A stretch of DNA of 64,000 nt from Chondrus crispus. Lineage: Eukaryota > Rhodophyta > Florideophyceae > Gigartinales > Gigartinaceae. Under the pieces are notes generated by a model. The model made no database searches, had not been told where the DNA came from, and was given only the letters and a program-made list of their open reading frames with translations. The number at the start of each line of letters is the position of its first letter. The first letter of the stretch is position 1. The stretch is from assembly GCF_000350225.1 (NCBI RefSeq), contig NW_005179158.1:855298-919297 (forward strand), read 5' to 3'. The position numbers and the translations under genes were made by a program. Shown piece by piece: positions 51,722 to 61,359 of the stretch.

Positions 51722-52174
51722 ATGGCAGTGGAAACATCTACAGAAAATGTGCCCGTATATGTTGAGTGTGATCGCACAGCCGAGATGACCATCGAACTGC
51801 ACATCCGTCATGGGACCACATTGACACTTCGCAATGTGACATGGCTAGTGGCAGTACAGCCTACTCCTGAACCTCTCCTTAGCCGTCCATTGCTGGAAGC
51901 ACTGGGTTTGGACGCACGCAAGGCTTTGGAGGTTGCTTGTAACAAATATCATCGAGATGTGGATGTCACCGAGCTATTGTCCGAGACGGAATACCGTGAA
52001 GGTACTGGGGCACGCCTGTTGTCCTCCGGCATGTATCATTCTACAACCGCGTCCGTAGACAACGCACTTGACGGCACAGAAGACAGTGCATGGCTAGATA
52101 TCGGAGAAGATTCTGATTTCGAAATACAGGAGGCGTTCAGGAAGCTAATGCGGACGCTAAGTCCGAGAATATGA
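51722..52174 (+). CDS. protease-region fragment of the second Gypsy lineage
   Basis: From the ATG at 51,722 (MAVETSTENVPVYVECD), about 150 codons with LTLRNVTWLVAVQPTPEPLL and RPLLEALGLDARKAL, which fit the C-terminal half of a retropepsin region. The catalytic DTG/DSG motif is not in the remaining part. The frame is open upstream only into unrelated LTR sequence. Its TGA overlaps the ATG of the next frame (ATGA). Confidence 0.55.
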   Translation: MAVETSTENVPVYVECDRTAEMTIELHIRHGTTLTLRNVTWLVAVQPTPEPLLSRPLLEALGLDARKALEVACNKYHRDVDVTELLSETEYREGTGARLLSSGMYHSTTASVDNALDGTEDSAWLDIGEDSDFEIQEAFRKLMRTLSPRI

Positions 52175-55100
52175 CCGAGCAGGGATGGGCGGCTCTGGAA
52201 GCAATTCTGGAGGAATTCAGAGACATTTTTCGCTTACGGCTCGGAAAGGACCTGCCCGCAGATGTGGAACCAATGCGATTGAGCCTGGACCCAAGTGTCA
52301 AGCCATGCATCACGAAACCACGTCGGTACAGTGCGTCGCAGAGAGCGTCTATCTGCTCCTATACTGCGAAGCTACATGAATTTGGGTTCATAGCGCCCAA
52401 TCCTGATGCCCATTGGGCTGCCGCTCCGCTGCTCGTGCCGAAAGACCCTCCAGCCCAGTTCTGGATGACACTTGACCATCGCCCGGTCAACCGGGCAATT
52501 GAGGATACACCTTGTCCAATGCCTCACATTGAGTCTGAGCTCCAGGAGGTTGTTGAGAATTCTGTATTTGCTAAGATAGACTTTACAAGTGGATACTGGC
52601 AGCTTCCTCTTCATGAGGATAGTCAGGATGCTCTCAGCTTTATGACGCCGATGGGTGTCTGGAAACCTCTAAGGACTACCCAGGGCGCAAACAAGAGTGC
52701 GCCGAACTTTCAAAGTCGAGTTGAGCCTTGTTTTTCAGAACTCAGGGACAACATTAAAGCATGGCTAGATGATTTCCTCATACATGCTCGAACAGAAGCA
52801 GATTTGTTGGGGATACTTCGGCGTTTCTTTACTATCTCTCGCTCCCGAGGCCTCAAGCTCTCCGCGCGCAAATGCAAGCTCTTCACGCGCCAAGTGCGAT
52901 GGTGTGGACGGATTATCAGTGCTGCAGGCGTACAGTTTGACCCAACGAGATTGAGCGGCATCAAGGACGCTGCCATGCCTGAGACTGCTGGCGAACTATG
53001 CCAATATATTCACTGCCTACAATGGATGGCGCTTGCCGTCCCTGATTTCGCTGCCCGCGTTGCTTGCACCTTTGCGCGCAGTTTTCGAGGAGGCATATGA
53101 TCGCGCAGGTAAGCGCACGCGCAGGGCAATCAAGAACATTCCTTTGTCCAGTCTGTCTTGGGGGCAGAAATGTGTCGACTCGTTCCGAACCTTACAAGAC
53201 CAATTGCCACAAGCAGTCACGCTCTCTCACAGGAAGGAAAATAGGGCCTTGTGCCTGTTTACCGATGCTTCCGACGAGAATTGGGCAGGAGAGGTAACTC
53301 AGTGTCAGCATCCTGAGCTGAACAAGCCGATGGTGGAGCAGTGTCGCGATCTGTTGGCATTTGTCGGAGCTGCGTTCAAGGGCGCCCAGCTCAACTGGAG
53401 CACCTTTGAGAAGGAGGCTTACGCGATATTTCAGGTTATGAAGAAACTGGACTACCTATTTGTTTGCGACTTCACGCATATATTTACAGATCATTTGAAC
53501 TTGCTGTTTGTGTATTGTCCGGCTGTGCACCCCAATCTGCGAAGTCACATAGTCTCTAAGGTACAGCGATGGGGTTTGTTCTTGGGTCAGTTCCAGTATA
53601 TCATAGAGCACGTGGCTGGAGAGAACAGTGTGATGGCTGATATCATGACACGCTGGTTCAAAGGGTACCGGGGAAAGAGAATGAAGGCCGTCAAGTACAT
53701 ACGGGAAGTTCTGAACCAGAAGGACAGAGTGCCGTCTCCTACGGATGATGGATTTGAATGGCCTACTGCCGAACAAGTACGAAAGTACCCGAGGGTGCAT
53801 GATGACGGACGACCGGGAAAAGCAGCTATGGTAGATGGAATATGGAAGGAGAATGAGAGAACTTGGATCCCAGAGAAAGACATACAACTACAGTGTTCAG
53901 TTATTGTCGCGGCGCATTGTGGAGCTGCTGGGCATCGAGGTAACGACGCCACACTGGACAAAATCCAGGATGTCTTTACTTGGAAGGGACTGGCCCATGA
54001 CTGCAAGGCGTTCGTGTTGGCCTGCATTCACTGCATTACATCTAGAGCGGGTAACAAGATCCCGCGTCCACTTTCCTTGACCCTCCATGGCACACGCCCG
54101 AATGACGTGCTTCACTTCGATTTCCTGTACTGTGTTCACGGTATTGAAGACCTCAAGTACCTACTGTTGATGCGAGACGATCTGGCACGGTATGTGTGGT
54201 TGTGGCCAAGTAAGTTGGCTGATTCCGAGACTGCAGCTGCGGCGCTGAGCAAATGGATTGCCACGTTTGGTGTAATGGACTACTGGGTCAGCGACCAAGC
54301 AAGCCACTTTAAGAACGCCGTGGTCAGAAGTCTAGCTAAAACCTTTGCCATCAAACACCATTTTGTGGTAGCATACTCCCCCTGGGCCAATGGAACAGTA
54401 GAGAGGTGCATGAGGGAAGTACTACGAACGTTTCGGGCTTTGTTATCAGAGTTCAAATTGGGACCGACGGACTTGCCGCGCATAGTCACTCTCGTGCAGG
54501 TGATTCTCAATGAGTCGCCGTTGGAAAGCCAGGGGAGGAACAATGAAGGGCAGTATCGATCGCCCCTGGAGGTCATGACGGGCCTAAAACCAGCCCGCTT
54601 CCCACTACAGTTTTTCCCTCGTCAGTCCGAGAGCAAGGAACCTGTGGGGCTGGATCGAGTTCGAGCAAGGCAATTACTAAAAATAGACACTCTGCATAAG
54701 GTACTCGACGGAGTGCACAAAGATGTGGCGGAACGTGCGAGCAAGAACTGCAGAAAGAAAATTGAGAAGCACAACCAGCGTACAAATGTCGCCAGCGTTA
54801 ACTTCGTGCAGGGTGATTTTGTGTTGGTGCGTAGGGCTCAGGACAAAGGACACAAGCTGTCCTTCAAATGGCTTGGGTCCTAGAAGAATGAATAGGGTGG
54901 TTTCTGAATTAATTTACGAAGTGGAATGCCTAGCTGATGGAAAGGTGGAGACTGTGCATGCGGCCGGCCTACTGCCGTACCGCTCGAATCTTGAAGGGAC
55001 TGAAGTGTCATCCCACCTGTTGCGCCATGGCGAGCACTCCGAAGCAAAGTATGAAATCATTGAGATTTTTATAGATATTGACGAAGGTGATGATGTAATA

Positions 55101-55280
55101 ATGGTGTTGAATCAGTGGGTTGGACTCCCAGACAAGTGTGACTTCACTTGGCAGTCATTCAAAGAGTTGTATGAAGATGTGCCGGAAGCTCTTGACGAGT
55201 TTCTGCAGGAATGCGACAAGGTGGAGTTGGCAGCTAAGGCAAAGAATCTCCTCAGCAACTCTAATGATTCTGTGAGCTAA
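52171..55280 (+). pseudogene. pol: second-lineage Gypsy pol: RT, RNase H, integrase, chromo-like end (frameshifted)
   Basis: The RT part begins at the ATG at 52,171: FWMTLDHRPVNRAI, FAKIDFTSGYWQLPLHEDSQ and the catalytic AWLDDFLIHAR. A 1-nt frame change lies near 53,065. The next frame holds RNase H (LFTDASDENWAGEV, FTDHLNLLFV), an integrase finger (HCGAAGHRGNDATL...CIHC) and a DDE core (LHFDFLYC, WVSDQASHFKN, SPWANGTVERCMRE). A second frame change lies near 54,873 within the codons for WLG. The last part (to 55,280) has YEIIEIFIDIDEGDDVIMVL and DFTWQSFKELYED, a chromodomain-like ending. The catalytic residues survive, so decay is recent or the two indels are sequence errors. Confidence 0.8.
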
Positions 55281-55393
55281 CGTGATCAAGAAATCATGGG
55301 GGACTGTAGTAGCTGACTCGTACAAATAGCAACGAGAATGTCGTGTTCCTTTTTTGGGCTGCTGCCCAAAGATGATAGTTGATGTTAGTATTT

Positions 55394-55503
55394 GTAACGG
55401 GCCTTCTGAATGGGACATGAAATAGTGACTCATGCGGACTCAGCGGAAGTAACGGGCTTTCTGTATGGGACATGAAATATTGACTCATGCGGACGCAGCG
55501 GAA
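55394..55503. repeat. 55-bp tandem duplication
   Basis: Two adjacent 55-bp units (55,394-55,448 and 55,449-55,503) starting GTAACGGGC and ending CAGCGGAA, with four differences. Confidence 0.9.
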
Positions 55504-55883
55504 GCAGGACACCCACGGGCGAAGTAACCTGACTAGCAAGTTACGACCTACCAGAGAGACAACTGGAGATAGTATAAGTACTGCAGTTAACCTCACCAAG
55601 TAAAAAAGGCATCAGTGTCAGAGCATTGGTCGTGAAGGACTTCGTATCATGCAGGAGTGGCCACAAACCGCATGTAAAATAACTTCGAAACCAAATATGC
55701 CAGTTCGAAAAGGCAACTTGGTACTCATTCTGCATTATATTGTTAAGCTTTTCGCGCATTCAAAGCTGCTATCCCGGTGCTCTGCAAGATGCTATTGCCG
55801 AAAACAGGCACGTTAAAGAAATAGTGCTTAAGGTAGCTTTTTGAATGTTCAATTTAATGTATATATTTTTGCAAAAAAGGAGC

Positions 55884-55922
55884 TGTCCTCATATGAGGAC
55901 ATCGCCGTCCTCATATGAGGAC
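55884..55922. repeat. two perfect palindromes in tandem
   Basis: TGTCCTCATATGAGGACA at 55,884-55,901 is an 18-bp perfect palindrome; its 16-bp core recurs at 55,907-55,922. They could be a binding site for a dimeric protein or a terminal structure of the nearby DNA transposon. Confidence 0.9.
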
Positions 55923-56694
55923 AAGGGCCGGTCGGATAGACACTAGAATACGTCACCGCCTAAGCTGAGGGGAATTTTTCAAGCAAGAGAAATAGAAATA
56001 GCCAGGAGAGGAGGGCTGATAGGAAGCGCGCGGCGGCTTATTATGTACTACGGAGCAACGGGGCTGCGAGATGAGGTACGCTCAGTTGCCTGATAGTAAT
56101 TACAGCCACTCGCTATTCTCCGGGGAGTTTCACCCCTATAAAGGGGGGCGCCCCAAATATTGAACAAATCAACGTATTTAATTAAAAAATACTTTCCTGA
56201 GCTCGGTGTGAGGTATAAATTTATGCACGAACTCAGTGCGATATGCTCTTTACCACACAATTGCACAGCAATGCCGTTATGGACAAAGAAAATAACTACC
56301 CTTCTCACTGGGTCAATTTTGGACACCTTTGCGTATCATAGCACTACAAGGCGCATGGACACTCCAACCTCAAACGAGCTACTGCTGTACCGAGTAAATA
56401 CAGCTGGCAATGCAACCAATGGCCACAAGCGCACCAAAACAGACGCCTATTTGCGAAGAACTCGTTTACAGTGAACATGTTGGCGACGCTGCAACTTCAA
56501 AAATGGCTCAATTCTGGACACTTGCGTTTGCTCGATACAAAGCTTCTCCTATGACTTTAGAAAGAATAGAGCGAACAATGGTCGCCGCCCTCGCCCCGCC
56601 CTTTCTTCCTCGTTTCTTTCTTGGCTTTCCTATCGACAAAAGCGCCGACATAGCGCTACGTTCAGCAACTGTCTATAGCTTCCTAAGTTCCCGT

Positions 56695-58253
56695 TCACGA
56701 GCAACTCGCAGTTTTTGTTCTGCTTTGCGATTCTTTTCCGCAGCCCTCTCCTGTTTCTCTTTTTTTCACCAGCTGCTGGCGGATCTTTGCCCTTTCATTC
56801 TGTTTTCGATATTTAATTAGCTGTCTCACAGTCAAACAAGCAGCTGGTGCTCCACAGTCCAAGGTAATTTTTTTTGCTCCAATTCCCGTAATTTGCGTCA
56901 CTGTTACTGCCCCAACTTCTCGCAAAATCTTGCTTGTAGTGCGAGCGGAAGACAGTACAGTTTCAAGCTTCTGAATTGCCAAAGCACAGTCCTTCTCCGT
57001 GTGAAATATATGGTCCAGTCTCCTGTACGTTTCAGAATCTGCACTGCGTTCCTTCACTGTTCGCAACTGGCTACCACCTTGCTTCAAAGCTCGTTCGAGA
57101 TTGTGAATCTTCTCGTCCAAAATGTCCTCATCCTTTTTAAAGCGCCTCGGAAAATCCGGGTCAAAGGGAAACAAACCGGTAGCAACAAATGAGCGCTTGG
57201 CATCTAAAACAGTGATATGTTCATGACCGAAAACACTGCACATCAACTTGAATTTAACTGTATTTGTGTCGCTCAATATGGTGCTGCAGATGGTGTCACG
57301 GATCTCCAGAACAGACTGTTTAAATGTCTTGTTGATGGATTGATCACACGGCTGGAGGAGGTGTGATGTGTTGGCCGGGGCCTGTATTACCTCAATGTTG
57401 TACTTACGACATACTTCTAGCCATTCATACCCGCCTCTAGACGCGTGACCGTCAAGTGTGAGAACGATTGCCATGTTCTGCGGCACTATTTTTCGAGCAT
57501 ACGTGTTGAAGTGCTCGACAAAGAGGGAAATATTGTTTCGCTGCGTAGACCCGTTTGTGCTGCATTTGATTACTCCCCCCGCGGAAACCAATCCGTCTTC
57601 CCCAGCTTTTTTATGGACGGCGAAGCAACCGGTCGATCGCCCAGACTCAATGGTTCAAGCCAATTCTGCATAACGTATTTTCCAGCGACAAAAATGACGG
57701 AGGAGTCTTATGACCAGAGCCAGAGGCTGCGATTGAAGCGGTAACATGTTGGACCTGACGATGAGTGTGACGTGCGACAACCCCCATGATGTGAACCTGC
57801 CTCTGAGTAAGATTTAGTCTTTTTCTGAATTCTGTTTCTACTGTGGACTCATCCATATTCCATATCCTGTCCCCGGATTGTAGTATACCTGGGTATTGCC
57901 TGGAAATTTTTGCAGCGCATCAAAGTATCCCTTTACATGATTGTGGGTTTCGCCTTTCAGTTTTACCCCGTCTTTGTTTTCTGTCGTTCTGAGACAAATA
58001 GCCCTGTGTCTTGCACGGAATGAGCGCACAGCGTCGTCGCTAGGAGCGCTCGATTTCCACTCTGCTCTACCGTCACATGCAATCTGTGCCATCATATATT
58101 TCTTTCCGGAATTGTCTATTCCAAATCCTCTTTGCGCAGCAACTTTTATCTGAGCGACAACTGTGGTACAATTGCCAAGTGGCGCTACTGCACTAGGCGG
58201 GCGCCAGAGGCCTCGCCAAGTACAGTAGTAAGATGTTAACCGATATGGTACAT
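56695..58253 (-). pseudogene. pogo/Tigger-like DDE transposase, broken
   Basis: Fragments in three frames together resemble the DDE_1 transposases of pogo, Tigger and jerky elements. In the first (58,253-57,838), GFGIDNSGKKYMMAQIACDG and RARHRAICLRTTENKDGVKL precede YGIW. The next (57,856-57,647) has MDEST, whose Asp would be the first catalytic residue, and QRQVHIMGVVARHTHRQ. The last (57,591-56,695) has LTLDGHASRGGYEW with the second Asp and APANTSHLLQPCDQSINKTF with the third. It ends in a long coiled-coil and basic tail. The N-terminal DNA-binding domain is missing; an LTR starts just beyond, at 58,268. Two or more frameshifts make it non-functional. Confidence 0.75.
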
Positions 58254-58267
58254 ACGTGGCCAGCACG

Positions 58268-58761
58268 TGTAGATGTGGCCACGTGGGAGTCCACGTGTAG
58301 TTAGTGGCACCAGCTAGTGCAGGTGTACACGTGGTGCGCGACCGATCGGTGGGTTAGTACAGTAGTCATTTTTAGTTACCGTAAGCTACAGTAAGCTGGC
58401 TACAGTATGTACAGCTACTGTAGTCCGTCCGGTGCCACCGCCCTACTAGGGGGTATAAGATAGGGGGGCACCGGGCTGGAGGTAAACCGAGGCAAGCACG
58501 CCTCCCCTTACTTCCTACCCTAGTCCTTTACCGTACGGTTAAGTAAGTCCCGCAGGTTTCCAGCTCGCCACCGGTCGTACTGCTCTACACCCCAGTACGA
58601 CTGCGCGTGTCCAGTGCGGTGTACCTCCCTTGTCCTGTGCTTCCTACCGTTCCGGATTATTCTACCTGACGCTCCAGTGTAGCGGTCCCCCAAGCTCCCT
58701 CATTTTAGGTACAGCCTGTCCTTTTCCGTTTACGGTTTAGCGTCCCTACGGTTGTACCACA
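58268..58761 (+). repeat. probable 5' LTR of Gypsy-3
   Basis: Inferred from TGTAG at 58,268 (a TGTGG at 58,274 is the alternative), a TATAAGATAGG box at 58,454 and CCACA at 58,757-58,761. TGGTACTCTTGTGG, a likely primer site, starts 4 nt later at 58,766. It resembles the solo LTR at 31,308 around GACTGCGCGT. The U3 part has several CACGTG-type motifs. The matching 3' LTR lies beyond the window. Confidence 0.6.
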
Positions 58762-58896
58762 TTTTTGGTACTCTTGTGGAGGGCCGCCTGGGGTTTCTAG
58801 ACCCTCACCGTCGAGCTCAGGAAAGAAGACATCCGATTCGGTACGTGGACAAGTTGAAAAACACGTATCAACCCCCGGTTCAAGCAAGAAGTCAAG

Positions 58897-61359
58897 ATGA
58901 ATCCGACCGGAACCCCTGCGGAAGACTGCGGTTCGGGACGGGGCAGTACTCGCTCCGGCTCAGCCCGGGCGAGTACGCGCAGCGGACCACCCGGGTCCGT
59001 GCGCCCCCGTGTCGAAAACCCGGAGTCACTGCTACGGGTGACAGCCGGTACAGGGCAGAACCCAACCAATACGGAGGTGACGGCCCCTGGGGCCGTCCCG
59101 GCCCTCGCTGGTCGAGCGGGTACCGAACACCGCTCCCAGTGGGCATTAAATACCCTCTGGCCGCGCATGCAGACGTGGCTGGAGGAAGCTCTCGTTAAAG
59201 AGGTTCCTCGCCACGTCGAGGGTGCGATTAACCGAACGGTTCCGCCGCTTGTTGACGAACAAGTCCGGGCCGTCGTCACGCCCGTCATCGACGACGTCGT
59301 GGGTGCCCTCGTAGAGCGTGAGCTCCGAGAGGCACTCGACCCTGGAGATCATCTTACACCGTTGGGGCTGAGCCTCCAGACAGCTATCAACATAGCTGTC
59401 GAGGCTCGCCTCGCCAACTTCAATCCGAACGGTACTGTAGCTGAGGCACCTCAACCTCCTACAACCGCTACGGCACCTCTCAAATTAATAAGAACCGGAA
59501 CGGGAGATACAAGACCGACACAGGTATATATGGCCCCTCACCCGGAGGCGGGCCCTCACCCGGAGGACCCACCTATATACCTGCCCGAACTTCAGGGTGT
59601 TACACGGGGTCCGACAGACAAGGACCCCGCGACCTATGACCGATACGGAAGACACCCTCGCCATGAGACAGAAAATCTGACGAGGTATGGCGAGACAGAA
59701 AATCGCTCGTCTTTCCGTTACGGTCCCAAGTCCCGACGCACAAGGCGCGGGCCATTACCGGAGGAAGAGGAGGAGTACTCCGAAGAAGAACCGTACGGTG
59801 ACAGAAAAGCTGTCCGGCAAGATTACCGTCGCTATAGGTCTCGGGCTGGAGCCCGTCGTCGAGGAGGTGATTTTCCGTCCGACGGAAGCTCGCCTGATTC
59901 GTCCAGCGACGAAGGTCGGCGCCACCCGGGCAGCCGGCGAGACCGTAGCCACCGACGCAAGTGGTCCGGCTCAGAGGGCTACAGTACAGACCCCGAGCCG
60001 CACGACCAGGGGCGCCGACCGGGTAGAAGTCGTCGGACTACCGAACGGTCAGCCCCCACCAAGAGGGTCGATGTGATTAAACAGCTTAATGATTTATTCA
60101 CCAAAGCGGTTAATTACAAGACCTACCGGTTGGAACGTCGCAGCGCCCGGTATAATTCCGAGGTCGCGCGGCATATCAGCCGTATCCGCAAGAAGCTGGA
60201 CGTGCAGATGAAATCTCACACGTTCAGTGGACAAGATCCGATAGCGGTATTGGGCTTCCTTGCCCGGTTTAAGATGGCTTGCGACCATAATGGGGTAAGC
60301 CAGGGAGCTGCCGTATGGTGCTTCCAATTCTACTTAACCGGACAGGCGCATGCTCTACTGCAGTCCCGCCTTATGGGTAATACCATGGCGGTGGACGCCG
60401 AGCAACGCGACATGCTCGAGAGTTACGAGGAGGTAGTCAATTTCCTTTTACGGACCTACGCTACCGACGAAACTATCGCCGAGGCCTACACCGAAGTGGT
60501 TTCCTTCCGTCAGAGTTCTAACATGACGGAAGAAGCCTACAGCAATCAGCTGTGGGACAAGGCCCTCCGATGCGGTACTGTCTTCTCAGACCGTCGGCTC
60601 AAGTCGCTGTACGTCGAGGGGTTGCTCCCAGCGACGTGCGCGCAAGTGCGAAATTATCTAGCGACACACGCCACGGTAGACTACCAGGCGGTCGCTAGGT
60701 ACGCACAAGCCATCGGGGAGACACACCGTTCGGCAAGGCGGCACTTATTGCCATCGAACGTCGCGTCCCGTGACGCTACAGGCAAGATTGCCTTTAACCG
60801 CTCGGCAAGAAAGACTCCGGTGTTATCCGTCGAGTCCTCGTCGGAGGCCGCCTATACAGGCGCCTCACCCAACGCAGAAGGAATATTGGCGATGACGAGC
60901 CCCACAGTACACGCAAGTACCGTGAGCTCGCCGCCAACAAGTTTCCATCCTTCTCCGGTACCGTCAGTGGGAGGGGCTGTAGCCCCAACGTCCACTGTAG
61001 CCGGTTATGGCCGCCGCTACGGAAGCGGGGACCAACGCGCAAGGTGGGGACCGCCTCCGTGCCGGTTCTGTCTGGACCCCACTCACCGACAGGAAAGCTG
61101 CCCTATTGTCGCGGACGCCTCGCTGCGAGCCCAGCTCCTAGCAGCGAGGGAAGCGAACTATCAAAAGTTACGCATCCGACAGGGGCTCCGCCCTGGGTCT
61201 CCATTCAGTCGTCCACAGGGACCGGTGTGGCGAGGAAATCCCTCATCTCAAACCACGCCGGTCAACCTGGTGGACCAGGGGGTCGACAAGGCGGAGAAGC
61301 TGGTCGCTGAGGAGGAGGAGGATCTCCAACTCACGGGGGAAGACAGGGAGGACGCGTAG
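58897..61359 (+). CDS. gag: Gypsy-3 gag
   Basis: 820 residues from the ATG at 58,897 (MNPTGTPAEDCGSGRG). An N-terminal Ser/Arg/Gly-rich part leads to a helical segment (WPRMQTWLEEALVKEVPRHV), then a strongly charged region with EEEEEYSEEE. The capsid-like domain starts near residue 400 and includes HTFSGQDPIAVLGFLARFKM, YLTGQAHALLQSRLM and ESYEEVVNFLLRTYA. A CCHC knuckle CRFCLDPTHRQESC lies near residue 723. It ends at 61,359, overlapping the open pol frame by 49 nt in the -1 phase, as in Gypsy-1. Confidence 0.88.
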   Translation: MNPTGTPAEDCGSGRGSTRSGSARASTRSGPPGSVRPRVENPESLLRVTAGTGQNPTNTEVTAPGAVPALAGRAGTEHRSQWALNTLWPRMQTWLEEALVKEVPRHVEGAINRTVPPLVDEQVRAVVTPVIDDVVGALVERELREALDPGDHLTPLGLSLQTAINIAVEARLANFNPNGTVAEAPQPPTTATAPLKLIRTGTGDTRPTQVYMAPHPEAGPHPEDPPIYLPELQGVTRGPTDKDPATYDRYGRHPRHETENLTRYGETENRSSFRYGPKSRRTRRGPLPEEEEEYSEEEPYGDRKAVRQDYRRYRSRAGARRRGGDFPSDGSSPDSSSDEGRRHPGSRRDRSHRRKWSGSEGYSTDPEPHDQGRRPGRSRRTTERSAPTKRVDVIKQLNDLFTKAVNYKTYRLERRSARYNSEVARHISRIRKKLDVQMKSHTFSGQDPIAVLGFLARFKMACDHNGVSQGAAVWCFQFYLTGQAHALLQSRLMGNTMAVDAEQRDMLESYEEVVNFLLRTYATDETIAEAYTEVVSFRQSSNMTEEAYSNQLWDKALRCGTVFSDRRLKSLYVEGLLPATCAQVRNYLATHATVDYQAVARYAQAIGETHRSARRHLLPSNVASRDATGKIAFNRSARKTPVLSVESSSEAAYTGASPNAEGILAMTSPTVHASTVSSPPTSFHPSPVPSVGGAVAPTSTVAGYGRRYGSGDQRARWGPPPCRFCLDPTHRQESCPIVADASLRAQLLAAREANYQKLRIRQGLRPGSPFSRPQGPVWRGNPSSQTTPVNLVDQGVDKAEKLVAEEEEDLQLTGEDREDA

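Larger units (their letters stand above)
51721..55280 (+). mobile_element. second Gypsy lineage, gag-less and frameshifted
   Basis: The coding remains of a Ty3/Gypsy element distinct from Gypsy-1: protease-like region, RT, RNase H, integrase and a C-terminal chromo-like segment, on the + strand. The left part including gag is missing, cut exactly at the LTR end at 51,720. No LTR of its own is recognised on either side. The pol frame is broken by at least two single-base indels. Confidence 0.8.
55281..56694. other. non-coding interval with short repeats
   Basis: 1.4 kb between the second Gypsy remains and the DDE transposase. It contains a 55-bp tandem duplication and two palindromes, listed separately. 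Frames at 56,160-56,820 on the + strand are short and without resemblance. Confidence 0.5.

Noticed and set aside
56160..56820. Two + strand frames opposite and beside the transposase
   Set aside because: One is antisense to the transposase tail. The other has no resemblance to any family.
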